Shown: positions 47,828 to 57,548, counted from the first letter of the stretch. The stretch is 64,000 nt of DNA from Nemertoderma westbladi (GCA_032718475.1 JAUCBJ010006599.1:59476-123475); one strand, 5' to 3'. Notes: generated from the letters alone by a model not told the origin. Numbers and translations are program-made.

Positions 47828-50260
47828 ATGGCTGATTATAATGATGATGGTGTTACTGCTGTAGATATATTAGATGACAACAGTTCCTTAACCTCTCATA
47901 ATAATTATTCGCTCGATCAAAGTCAACAAGTTTCTTCAGTATCAGATTGTGAACAACAACCCACAGATGTTCACATAACGCGTTCTAAAACTGGTAAATT
48001 CCGATCGACTAAACGTAAATGGCAGTCTGAGCCATCTCCATCACCGTCACCGCCATCACCACAAAAATGGAAAACAAAAAATGTAAAACTAAAAACGGGA
48101 AAGAATAAGTTGGTAAAATCACGAAAAGCAATTAAAACTTCATTAAATTCTCGCGGCAGTGCAATGGGGTTCATATCGGGATCAGTGCAGTCGAAGGAAT
48201 TAGGCCTACCCGTTGGATCGGAACCAGACAAAGTGCAAGATGATCATTCTCAAGTGAATAGTGGAGAGTGGTCGCAAGCTAAAAATGTCGATGACAGTGA
48301 TAAGCTACTGGATTCAGGCCGTATTAAATCCAGCGTAACTAAAAGAAAAAAACAAAAGGACCGCGACCGCAATATTCCGGAGCATTTAAAGCGACGCCTG
48401 TCCGCGAACCCCTTCCAGGAACAGACGTCTCCCAATCTGGAAGGCGGTGTCTGGGGCAACATACCTGACGGTCTCTACTTCGTACAACAGGACATCTGTA
48501 AACCCTGTCGCGCAGTTTGTAACACATCGGAATTGCTGTTAATTAAAGGGCTTTCCAGCGGCTCCAACCAAATAGTTTGTGGGTCGTGCCGAAGTAAAGC
48601 GCCCAATGCAGGACGGAGTTTCCCCTACGACGATAAAGTCAGCCACACTTCTAATTACTTTTGTAAGTTGTGTAACATCGTGACTCCGACCCTGAGTCGC
48701 ATACGGAAACACTTTGGGATTATGCATTACGAGGTGTTTAAACGTTACAACAACGTTTGCCAGTATTGCCATCAGTATTCCTTCTCTAAGGGCCATCTCG
48801 AGGCCCATATTAGGAAGCACCACAATGAATTCGCGTCTTCAATAAATTTCGATCGGCCTCCTCAGACTGGGTTCGTTGCCACCTGTTTGAGGTGCAGCTG
48901 GTGCAACGAATGCCAGGAAGAAACGGAAGTACATTATTTGTCTTCCTATAGAAATTCTCTCACCAAAAAGAATTTGTTGCTCTGTTATATGTGCGAGCGA
49001 AAGTTTGCAGACGAGCAACATATTACACCGGTTGTTTCGACTCCATCGACTCCAACTCCTAAAATCCCCATTCGCTTCCGGTGCTCCGAATGCTTTAAAG
49101 GCTTCCGACATCTTGGCCGCTCGAGGGACCACATCGCAGTGGTGCATTTAGGCAAGAGGTTGCATTACTGTCACGTTTGTAAACGAGATTATGAAGAGGT
49201 TCTTTTGTTGAAACATCATCTTACAACGCCTCTTCATCAAAACAATGTGAGGCGAAACGCTGGTCTTCTCGTCCCAAAGACAGAATCAGGGATCACGATA
49301 AAGACCGAACCGTTATTTCTGGATCAAGATTATACCAATGAACGTTTGGAACAAATCGTAGTCGATGAAGAAATATTATCTCGCCCGTCCTTAGTTTTAT
49401 CTTCCACATCATCTACTAGCACTAGGGACAGGGCCTGTTCACCAGTAGTAATTCCTACATACCGAGATCAAGCTACCTCACCAATATCTTTTGAACGCGC
49501 TCAACCAGATATTCCGAGTGTAGTTCACCCATGCGAGTCGTGCTCCAAACTCTTTGCTACTGAAGAATATCTCATCCACCATATTCAACGGCATCACCCT
49601 GAAAGTGTTGGAACTCGGAAACCTAATGCGAAAGTCTGTGGTTCAGTCAGAGACAGTGGTAATAATTTACTTGGAGACAATATAAGTGGTGGTTGTAACG
49701 TCGGTGTAAGTCAAGCTGATTTATTGGTGGAACCTTTGTTTAACACCCCAAGCCAATCCCCCCTCGCTGACTCTGAAAACCAATCCCTGTCTGATGACTC
49801 CCAAATGCAGACCCCCAAGAAACCTTTCAGCTGCACCGCTTGTGGAATGAGTTTTGAAGAGTCAAGAGAACTGGTGGCTCATGTCCAAGCGCACTTTAGA
49901 GTTAAACCTCACTTCTGTAGCGAATGCGACGCCACCTTTCACGAAAACTACCGTCTGTTACTCCATAAAGTTGCGGACCACAGTGGTAAAACCCCAAGGG
50001 TTAAAAAACTACATTGTGTAAATAATAAGAAATCTCCTCCGTTAAAGCTGAAGAACTGCCAAGGCGCTGAAGTATTTGATAACAGTGCGTCTTATCCTAT
50101 AAAGTGTCCCAAATGTACTCGAACTTATAACTTATTTCAATACCTTAAACGCCATTACAGTTCTGTTCACGGTGGGACTATGATATGCAGTTTGTGTTCC
50201 GCTAATATTTTATCTAATCGAGATTTATTAATTCACTCTACAATTCAAACACCGCGGTAG
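47828..50260 (+). CDS. poly-C2H2 zinc-finger protein 2 (810 aa)
   Basis: An uninterrupted frame encodes a probable nuclear nucleic-acid-binding protein. The N-terminus is acidic, then Lys/Arg-rich (about 52-190). Modules follow: a Cys-only module (C224/C227, C251/C254); C2H2 fingers at 279-300 and 311-332; a second Cys module (353-362 with C386/C389); fingers at 419-440 and 448-470; a Ser/Pro-rich stretch with RDRACSP and TSPISFE; a finger at 569-590; then fingers at 669-689, 697-718 and 760-781 and a final Cys pair (C787/C790). The same modules in the same order, and the shared HPC-x-x-CSKLF finger after an RDR/TSP stretch, make it a paralogue of the gene at 4516-7773. It lacks that protein's minisatellite and KRKYTK repeats. 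Intronless as far as visible; targets unknown. Confidence 0.9.
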   Translation: MADYNDDGVTAVDILDDNSSLTSHNNYSLDQSQQVSSVSDCEQQPTDVHITRSKTGKFRSTKRKWQSEPSPSPSPPSPQKWKTKNVKLKTGKNKLVKSRKAIKTSLNSRGSAMGFISGSVQSKELGLPVGSEPDKVQDDHSQVNSGEWSQAKNVDDSDKLLDSGRIKSSVTKRKKQKDRDRNIPEHLKRRLSANPFQEQTSPNLEGGVWGNIPDGLYFVQQDICKPCRAVCNTSELLLIKGLSSGSNQIVCGSCRSKAPNAGRSFPYDDKVSHTSNYFCKLCNIVTPTLSRIRKHFGIMHYEVFKRYNNVCQYCHQYSFSKGHLEAHIRKHHNEFASSINFDRPPQTGFVATCLRCSWCNECQEETEVHYLSSYRNSLTKKNLLLCYMCERKFADEQHITPVVSTPSTPTPKIPIRFRCSECFKGFRHLGRSRDHIAVVHLGKRLHYCHVCKRDYEEVLLLKHHLTTPLHQNNVRRNAGLLVPKTESGITIKTEPLFLDQDYTNERLEQIVVDEEILSRPSLVLSSTSSTSTRDRACSPVVIPTYRDQATSPISFERAQPDIPSVVHPCESCSKLFATEEYLIHHIQRHHPESVGTRKPNAKVCGSVRDSGNNLLGDNISGGCNVGVSQADLLVEPLFNTPSQSPLADSENQSLSDDSQMQTPKKPFSCTACGMSFEESRELVAHVQAHFRVKPHFCSECDATFHENYRLLLHKVADHSGKTPRVKKLHCVNNKKSPPLKLKNCQGAEVFDNSASYPIKCPKCTRTYNLFQYLKRHYSSVHGGTMICSLCSANILSNRDLLIHSTIQTPR

Positions 50261-50461
50261 TAAGAAAGTCACAAATAATTTCAGTGGCAACCCGAGTTCC
50301 AATTATTTACGGTCGGGAATGTTCAACAAAAAATATCGATAATTCATTGGAGGGTGTCGGGATGTCCTGACCTGATGATGGGTTGGCTTCAGCAAACAAT
50401 CCTCTTAATATATTGCCAATCATTTATTTGTATACTGAAGAATTAACTTAACTATATACGT

Positions 50462-50584
50462 CATTGTTCATAAAATAGCACTTTATAGCGTTATGGCCTT
50501 TGTGATTTTGTTATCCCGAGCGACAGCGAGGGAAATAATAAAACGAGGGCCGTAAAAGTTTTAAAGTGCAAATTATGAACAATG
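50462..50584. mobile_element. 123-bp MITE downstream of zinc-finger gene 2
   Basis: The left arm starts CATTGTTCATAA and contains GCACTTTA and GGCC. The right arm is its inverted complement with a few mismatches, ending TTATGAACAATG. The loop is CCCGAGCGACAGCGAGGG (50515-50532). The element contains an AATAAA (near 50536) about 275 bp after the gene 2 stop codon, which could serve as its poly(A) signal. Confidence 0.65.
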
Positions 50585-51585
50585 GCGAATCTAATTTAAT
50601 TTATTTGTGGGGAATTATTTGTAGTTATGCATTCAAACTTTCTAGAACAACCTAATAATGACGCGGTAACATACTGGATATGCTGGGAATTCATAGAAAA
50701 TGTATGGCGTAGGGAAATACTGAGAAATAATGTCGCACTGCGATATAAAGTTAGAAAATATGTCGCCCTGGCGATTTGATAGTGCGAAATTAATTCCACA
50801 CAAATAAATAAAATCAATATTAGCTAACATTAATTCTAGAATATATATATAATTATTATGATATAATGACGTAATAATATCATTGTAATGTAATATTTCT
50901 TCTTACTAATGTTTTATGATAAATTCAATCTGTTTTTATACTTAGAGATATATGTTTGTTGTTGATTAATTAGATAATATGTTTAAGAATTTTCGCCTAG
51001 TTTGGGCCAGCAGTATAACTTAAACAAAATATTATTATGATATGATATTAACTTTCGCATTACGTATTGTTCACCTGTTCCTGGGTTGATTTTATTACAT
51101 TATGATGTCAACTTATAATTATAATGTAATATCTAACGTTTTAGTTAAAGGGGTTTTCCTGGTCGGTGATTCCATTACTGATTTTGATCTGATTTTGATT
51201 ACTGGTTTTAAAATATAATGGCTTTGTGTTGGTCTGTATAGCTGTTGGTGTGTCCGTCAAAATATAACAGATAGACAGACAGCCGGATAGACCATCTAGA
51301 ATGGATCATAAATGGAAACATAGACTAGATAACAAGATTCCTAGATGGGGCAGCACTGTTTGGGCAGAGTGCTTTAAATGCTGCAGCCTAGCCCAACCCC
51401 GGCTTTCATCCTTCAGTGGTCGATAAATGGGAACCAAGGCAACTTGGGAAACAGAGTGGAAGGGTTTACTGTGGAAGATCACCCATGGTGGTGAACAGGC
51501 ATTCCTTGGCTTAACGAGCCTAAAAGATTCTCCCATTCATAACAAGATTTTAAGTTGTGTATTTCATTCATAATTTTTATAACTT
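50585..51585. other. AT-rich spacer
   Basis: No coding frame of interest. A GATAGACAGAC-type microsatellite fragment lies near 51268, followed by a segment of ordinary base composition (about 51290-51540) that looks like a dispersed repeat but which I cannot classify. Confidence 0.4.
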
Positions 51586-51589
51586 TTTG

Positions 51590-51669
51590 TTGGGCACAGC
51601 TTTTGCAATGACGTCCGGCTGGGATCGAACTGATGACCTCCGAGTTGAACCATTCAGCTAGCGGCTCAG
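51590..51669 (-). mobile_element. tRNA-derived SINE head
   Basis: On the minus strand, TAGCTGAATGG (51660-51650) fits the pol III A box and AGTTCGATCCC (51631-51621) fits the B box; their starts are about 30 bp apart, as in tRNA genes. The sequence does not close into a full tRNA cloverleaf, so a SINE promoter head is more likely than a functional tRNA. The tail and target-site duplication are not resolved. Confidence 0.6.
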
Positions 51670-51920
51670 GTAAAAGATAGACCTGGAAATACCATCTGAT
51701 ACCTTGTATGTCCGCAATTTACCTCCTCATGGCCTCCCAACTGTCAATACCATCATATGCGTGAAACCACTCATTCATCCATAACACCAATAATAAATTA
51801 TAAAATTCATAATTTTTGACTGACAGACAGATAGGCGAACAGAAGATAGGATATGCAACTTAAGACTGCCTGTTCAATAGAAGTGGATTAGATGAGATAG
51901 TGAATGTCAGGGTCAAGTGC

Positions 51921-51989
51921 CTGAACTGGTTACCGCTACTGATGAGGCCTGATAGGCTGAAACGTACTGTACATATAGTGCTGGTTCAA
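51921..51989 (+). ncRNA. type I hammerhead ribozyme-like motif
   Basis: The sequence contains both catalytic boxes in order. CTGATGA (51939-51945) is followed by helix II (GGCC/GGCT around TGATA, 51946-51958). GAA (51959-51961) and A15.1 follow, then a short helix III with loop CTG (51962-51974) and ATA as the cleavage triplet (51973-51975). Helix I closes in two parts: CGCTA (51934-51938) pairs with TAGTG (51976-51980, one G-U wobble), and TGAAC (51922-51926) pairs with GTTCA (51984-51988), around an asymmetric internal loop. Such a loop in helix I is where natural type I ribozymes contact loop II. One defect is seen: the 15.2/16.2 pair is C with A instead of C with G, as CpG decay would give. 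Predicted cleavage is after 51975. Activity is inferred. Confidence 0.65.
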
Positions 51990-52046
51990 CCCCCCGGTGA
52001 CGCGCTTTCTCATTTTTTCCATTTCTGAACAAAACCATAATATTAC

Positions 52047-52108
52047 AACAGACAGACAGGCCGACAGACAGATAGACATGCAGGCAGCCAGGCAGAAAGT
52101 CAGACAAT
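52047..52108. repeat. GACA/GATA-type microsatellite
   Basis: An imperfect run of GACA, GATA and GGCA tetranucleotides. Related fragments occur near 51268, 51826, 53503 and 53622. Confidence 0.8.
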
Positions 52109-52444
52109 CTAGAAACCATGAAACAGTAAAATGGTCATTATTTTTTCAAAACTTTTTAAAAAATTTTCCGTCTAACATCAAGCTGACTTCTGGGCTCGAC
52201 AATGGAACCTCTTATCTAACAATTTATTGGAATTTTAATTATAATAACTTATGATAGAGGTGGGTCATGACTCATGACCAACTGCAATATACGACCTGGC
52301 AAGCTGCAGCAATCAACTAAATTTAGTGGTCCGACTTTCTGACTTGTTACAGTACTTGTAAACCAGTAGTTTAACGTTTAGTTTTACGAAGTAGTCAGTA
52401 GTTCATGTGGGGCGAGCCACGAAGTAGGCACAGCCTTCTGTTTG
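52109..52444. other. spacer, nothing recognised
   Basis: No gene or element is supported between the microsatellite and the poly-G tract. Confidence 0.45.
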
Positions 52445-52462
52445 GGGGGGGGGGGGGGGGGG
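52445..52462. repeat. poly-G tract
   Basis: A homopolymer of about 18 G. Confidence 0.9.
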
Positions 52463-52559
52463 TCAATAATGTCAAATGGGCCTAGTTGTCGTCGTTACCA
52501 TTTTGACATGCTAATAACTTTGTCGGGTTTAAAGTGTCGAGTGGAATATTTGTAGCCAT

Positions 52560-53030
52560 CAGTAAGACCAAAAGTCCTCCCATTACTTTGCCTTTAATCC
52601 ATTAGAGCTGAAACTTGGCAGATTTGTACTAAACCAATAAAATTGTCATTCAACGGAGGCTCATCCGTATCAGTTCTATAGGGTGTAGGTATATAGTGTG
52701 CCGCTGTAGGGTGAAATGCCTCAAAGTGAAATCTGACCCTTTCCGTTTTTATGAACCGTTCAGCTCAGCTGTCAAGCTGCAACTTGTCAGATACGTGCTA
52801 GAACACATCTGTGTCTTTGTGGGTTCGGTAATCGGCCTGTAGTTCTCTAGTCTGCCACTAGAGGGTGAAATGTTTGAAAGTGAAAACCTCCCATTTATTC
52901 CATGATTTTAATTCGTTTAAGCTAAATCTTGACATATGTTGGCCTACTAAACGTTGCTGTTGCGTCTTTGTGTAGACGGTGATCGGTACGCATTTCTCAA
53001 GTCTGGCGCTATATAATAATGAGTCTGCTT
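52560..53030. repeat. three degenerate ~155-bp tandem units
   Basis: Three successive segments (about 52565-52738, 52739-52888 and 52889-53030) share the same order of words: a T-rich start, a GCTGAAACTTGGCAGAT-like block, an ACTAAA/GCTAGA block, a GTCTTTGTG-type block, and an ending with CTGCCACTAGAGGGTGAAA-like sequence in the first two. Divergence is high, so the repeat is old. Confidence 0.55.
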
Positions 53031-53452
53031 AGATTTAGTTTATAATTCTTTCGAATTTTGACATTTAACATACCGATGAGAAAAGTGCCCAGAGACGCGT
53101 TTTTATCAGCGGGATGAGGAGGAAGGGTTTAACAAGCAAACTATATGTCGGGTTTCGTTTCTGTCTGATATTCGGGTCGTTAATCTTTCGTTCGGGAATC
53201 CTTCAGTACACCACTGTCCCACTATTATAGATGACGACCTGCGAGTGCGCCTTTCCTGGTACTAGGCCTACCTACTCGTGGAAGATTCTACTTCGGAGAA
53301 ACTTTACAGTTGAATTAGGTGTTTCATGTGTGTTTTCATCTTCAATGAAATAGTTGATTCTTGGTTCCATTCACACTGTTCCAGTGGTTACTGCCAATAA
53401 AGTTTATTATATTTAATTTCCGATGTTGGGGTTTTCAAATGCGGCGGTATCG

Positions 53453-53664
53453 TGTCTGTCTGTCTGTCTGTCTGTCTGTCTAAATATAAACTAGAACCGG
53501 ATAGACAGACAATTTGGAAGCCATCAAATGTGAAATCTAACATTGGAAATAAAATCACAAACCATTTAACACCCTATTGCAAAACGTTTAGCTGGGTTGT
53601 GTACTTTTATTTTACTTGGACGGATAGACAGACATACAGACCAACATAAAGACAGACAGACAGA
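53453..53664. repeat. inverted (TGTC)n / (GACA)n microsatellite pair
   Basis: About seven TGTC units at 53453-53480 face GACA/GATA-type units at 53622-53664, with a further CGGATAGACAGAC near 53498. The pair brackets about 140 bp of otherwise unremarkable sequence and could fold into a hairpin. Confidence 0.7.
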
Positions 53665-54818
53665 AATCAGTTTTATTTTCAAATAGAAAATTATTTTAAT
53701 TCCTTCCATATATATATTTAATAATAAAGCCAACATATGGCACCAATATATGTCATTAAATTAATGTATATACTTTTAAAATTTGGATAACTTAACAAAA
53801 ATCTTAAAAGAATTATTATTATTTATTTGCCCAATATAATAGAGAGTGTTTATTCTGTGGGCATTCTAACAAATGGTATCGGTCAGCTGATCCACCACAT
53901 AGGACACAAATGCATTCAACGTTATTTGGTTCGTGATAGACTTTCGTACGGCATATCAAATGGTGAAAACCATGCATTGATGCTCTGGTAATAGCATGTC
54001 TGTTTTTATAATTCGACGATTTCCAGTTATCTCTCTTAAACGCTGGTGAATTCCAGAAAACTGTTGGAATTAGCTGCCTTTTAATAACCTCAATAATTTC
54101 CCTATATTTAACGAATTCCGGTGTCACTGGTAATCTAAGAGTGTTCTGGAGATCCACACACATATTCCTTTCCCCTGCTGTAATTTCCAAGACCAATCGG
54201 TTATGGGATGTCTTCGACACGGAGAGTACCCTCTTGAGAAATCTTCCCTTTATTTTGTCGATACTGATAAACTGTTGTGCTTTCAAAGATTCCCATATTA
54301 CCGCAATATTATAACTAGCAATAGGCCGAATCTTTAATTTAAAGAGCTTTATAGCTGTGGGAAGAGATAACAACTTTGGGTTTTTCATTGCGTGGATAGC
54401 CTTGATACATTTACACTGGATATTTACTATGTGGAAACTGAAACTAAGTGTCGGCTGTAGTGTAATTCCCAGGTACGTGTAGCGGTTTACCATGGCCGGC
54501 GCCAATGGGGTGCAAGGGGTGCAGCTGCACCCCCCAAAAAGTGAGAAAAGGTCCGCAATTGGACGAATATATTTTCATTGTGGACTAATACAAAAAATTT
54601 TGTGTAATTATTAAACCAAAAGAACACACAGTCACTTGAATCTTATTCTAATCAGATTTCTGTCCATTTATATTACTGGGTGTTCTGGTATTACTTGCTG
54701 TCAACAGTGAACATCATACCGATACCACTACACACTACACCTCTATTACATTACCTGCAAGTTATTTATATATTTTCAATGTTTAGTTCATTTACTTTCG
54801 GTTTAGTGTTTAGTACAG

Positions 54819-55022
54819 GTAGCAGCAACAAGCAACTAACAGACAATAGGTCGGCAATTCAATTCAACCTTAGTATACTACTGGTAGCAATACCAGACCA
54901 CCAGTACTGTCCTACTTCCTGTATACTTTTATGTACGGGTAGTAGCAACAAGCAACTAACAGACAATAGGTCGGCAATTCAATTCAACCTTAGTATACTA
55001 CTGGTAGCAATACCAGACCACC
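54819..55022. repeat. internal 120-bp-offset direct duplication
   Basis: Sequence at about 54819-54902 recurs at 54939-55022 with very few differences; both contain CAAGCAACTAACAGACAATA and end CAATACCAGACCACCA. Confidence 0.9.
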
Positions 55023-55370
55023 AACCAAAGGCAAAATTTTACAATTTAAAATTTTGTGCTACTTGTACTTTTCGTTCTGGGGCACCAGAATGGCACCAAA
55101 ATTGGGTTTGAATTACCATAAATATTTATAACTAGTTTCATCGTGATCAGCGACCTCGAAAACCCGTATACATTCAGAATTATCAAAACAAACACAAAAT
55201 TGTTTAGTTTAACATTTTTTTACTTACGTTTCGTCCTGGGGGACCAAAATAGCACCAAAAATGATGGTTGCATCGCCAGAAAATATTTTAAACAATTTTT
55301 ATCGTGACCAGCGAGCTCGTAAACCCTTATACCATCAAAATTGTAATTTTTGAGCCAAGATCTAAAATGA

Positions 55371-55388
55371 CCCCCCCCCCCCCCCCCA
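55371..55388. repeat. poly-C tract
   Basis: A homopolymer of about 17 C inside the hAT-like element. Confidence 0.85.
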
Positions 55389-55762
55389 GGCCAATTACGT
55401 TGTAAAATAGCCCGGGCCAGATAGGGTTAAATCAAGGTTGATTGAAATCCGATCTAATTAAAATCACCTATTCCGTTTTACTCACTCCATCCAATATTCC
55501 GGTAGCAGTCTGCAGTAATCAACCATTTGTTCAACCAAATTAAAGTCTAGGTTGTTTTATTGTTGAATTAAATATTTTTTAAGTAAGATTTTTAAGTATT
55601 TTTTAAATTTATTAATTTGAATGTGTTAGAAGTATTTCACAGTATAAGTTAGAATACTGGTGGGTTTATTATATCAAAATCAAAATACTTCGTTGGAGAC
55701 AGGAGGGAAACGCAAAACCTGCCTTGGCGAATTAATATCCCGCCTCAATGTTAAATTCTCAA

Positions 55763-55816
55763 TTTAGGAAAGGAGCAGGTTACAGTGGCACGTTATTTTA
55801 ACCAAAACAATAAACT
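55763..55816 (-). repeat. dispersed ~50-bp module, copy 5 (inside hAT-like element)
   Basis: On the minus strand it reads TTATTGTTTTGGTTAAAA, then TAACGTGCCACTGTAACC, then TGCTCCTTTCC, a near-complete copy of the module. Confidence 0.8.
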
Positions 55817-56156
55817 AAACACGGTTACAGTTTTATTTTTTAGAGTAATCAGACTTTATTTGTGTCGGAATTTCCCCTGGAGAGGGATGAATTTTTATTG
55901 CGTCCATAATTTAGTATCATTTAATCATATCATTTAATAGGTTCACTCTAACTTTTTCTAACTATCTGATACAAAGTGTAAAGTTTTCTAGGTTAGCGGC
56001 CTAAACTGATACCGGTGCAATGCAGCAATGTGTAATATTTTGTTTCGATGGTAACAAAAAAGGTCCGCTTTTTCAACATCTGCACCCCCCAAGAAAAATC
56101 CTGGCGCCGGCCATGCGGTTTACGATATCTATAGGGTTCCTATTATAATAAAACCT

Positions 56157-57548
56157 GATTTTATGAGTTAAACGCTGGGGACTCCCCTTGTGAACTAAAT
56201 AGTGTTTACTTTCTTAAATCCGATCGATTTCCAGCTCTAGGCTCTTTATCAAGGTTTCAAATAATATAAATCAACAATACATAATATTTAATATTTAGAG
56301 CGTACGTACGTAGGTACCGGTATTAGTTATTTACATAGGTAGAGCAGTAGACCTAAAATGTAGAAAAATCACCAAAATTACAGAAATATTAACATATAGC
56401 AGTATAGCATATCGTTGTACCAAAGATCTATTTGTATCGCACCACCAATCAGACAATAGAGAACCGAAATATAAAAATTACACAAAATACATAACTGATA
56501 CACCCCCCCCCCCCCCCCCCCCCCCCGGCCCTGCCGGCCGCCGCCATCAGCCCACGCGACCCGAAATCCGACACCTACTGCCCACTGCTATCCTGCATTA
56601 GGCCTACCACAATACACCAAAGTCTGAAACCCCCGCTAGTAGCATCTTTCGGACCTTCCTGTCCCTCCACCAGTCAGGAATGAGCGGTCCAGACCCTACC
56701 GGTAGGCGGGAGCACCCCAAATCCTGTTTCCCCTACCTGCATACACGTAGGCTACGCGTATCACTACTAGTTAACCCCAAATTTACCACACATTGCTATC
56801 GTATCAGTCTACGCCCCAAACTTTAACCACAATCTGCCAATCGGTTCCTCTACGCCATGTACACTATCTCTGTACAGTATGATTCCTAATGTTACCCCAT
56901 CAGAAAATTAAGCAAACACAAACTAAACCTATGTGATCCCAATTACCTACACCCCACAATTCCCCCCTGTATGACACTTGCCCAGTACAAAATATATAAA
57001 AAACACATATAAACACTACCCCTAGATTCCCCCGCGAATTCCCGTGTACTTCATCACCCCCATTTCAATATATGTACAGTATGACTCCTAACCCCACAGA
57101 TCCCCCCTGTATGACAGTTCCCAGTACAAAATATATAAAAAAGAATCACACATATAAACACTACCCCTAGATTCCCCCCGCGAATTCCCGTGTACTTCAT
57201 CACCCCCATTTCAATATATGTACAGTATGACTCCTAACCCCACAAATCCCCCCTGTATGACAGTTGCCCAGTACAAAATATATAAGAAAACCCACATATA
57301 AACACTACCCCTAGATACCCCCCGCGAATTCCCGTGTACTTCATCACCCCCATTTCAATATATGTACAGTATGACTCCTAACCCCACAGATCCCCCCTGT
57401 ATGACAGTTCCCAGTACAAAATATATAAAAAAATCACACATATAAACACTACCCCTAGATACCCCCCGCGAATTCCCGTGTACTTCATCACCCCCATTTC
57501 AATATATGTACAGTATGACTCCTACTATTGCACCCGGTTACAAACAGG
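56157..57548 (-). repeat. Penelope pseudo-LTR / 3' noncoding region, copy 1
   Basis: Begins ATTTTATGAGTTAAACGCTG near 56158 and matches 60876-62128 almost base for base. It contains a poly-C tract (56503-56526) and four tandem units of about 144 bp starting near 56951, 57091, 57237 and 57381, each with CCCGTGTACTTCATCACCCC. The difference of about 139 bp from the other copy corresponds to one tandem unit. Confidence 0.85.

Larger units (their letters stand above)
54491..56115. mobile_element. 1.6-kb hAT-like non-autonomous element
   Basis: CATGGCCGGCGCCA at 54491-54504 is inverted at the right end (56102-56115), and CGGTTTAC flanks both sides exactly (54483-54490, 56116-56123). An 8-bp duplication and GGCGCC-containing ends fit the hAT superfamily. 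Subterminal words TGCACCCCCCAA and AGGTCCGC occur at both ends. No transposase is encoded; the + frame at 54680-55111 arises from an internal duplication. It interrupts a LINE, so it is younger than the LINE. Confidence 0.85.
53819..56156 (-). pseudogene. LINE reverse transcriptase C-terminal part, split by a DNA transposon
   Basis: The minus-strand frame from 54482 to 53819 encodes the region after the RT core of a non-LTR retrotransposon: NRYTYLGITLQP, an extended helical region, and a Cys/His knuckle CVLCGGSADRYHLLEC near the C-terminus. The frame is broken at 54490 by a 1.6-kb element. Beyond it, 56156-56124 continues the same frame (FYYNRNPIDI leading into VNRYTYLG) once the insert and one 8-bp duplication are set aside. 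Everything upstream is replaced by the Penelope-like element at 56157. No RT catalytic motif remains, so it is dead. Downstream of the stop lies an AAT-rich tail. Clade probably I/Jockey-like; not certain. Confidence 0.75.

Noticed and set aside
50370-50390. CTGATGATGGG as a second hammerhead core
   Set aside because: No GAAA box follows at a suitable distance and no helix II forms.
51590-51669. Functional tRNA gene
   Set aside because: A and B boxes are present, but no complete acceptor stem or anticodon arm could be drawn.
54680-55111. 143-residue frame in the hAT-like element
   Set aside because: It exists because of the 120-bp internal duplication and shows no transposase feature.
56951-57525. 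Possible hammerhead in the Penelope pseudo-LTR (minus strand, TGATGAAGTACACGGGAA in each tandem unit)
   Set aside because: The box is GTGATGA instead of CTGATGA, the second box reads GAAT instead of GAAA, helix II does not close, and the flanks cannot form helix I.
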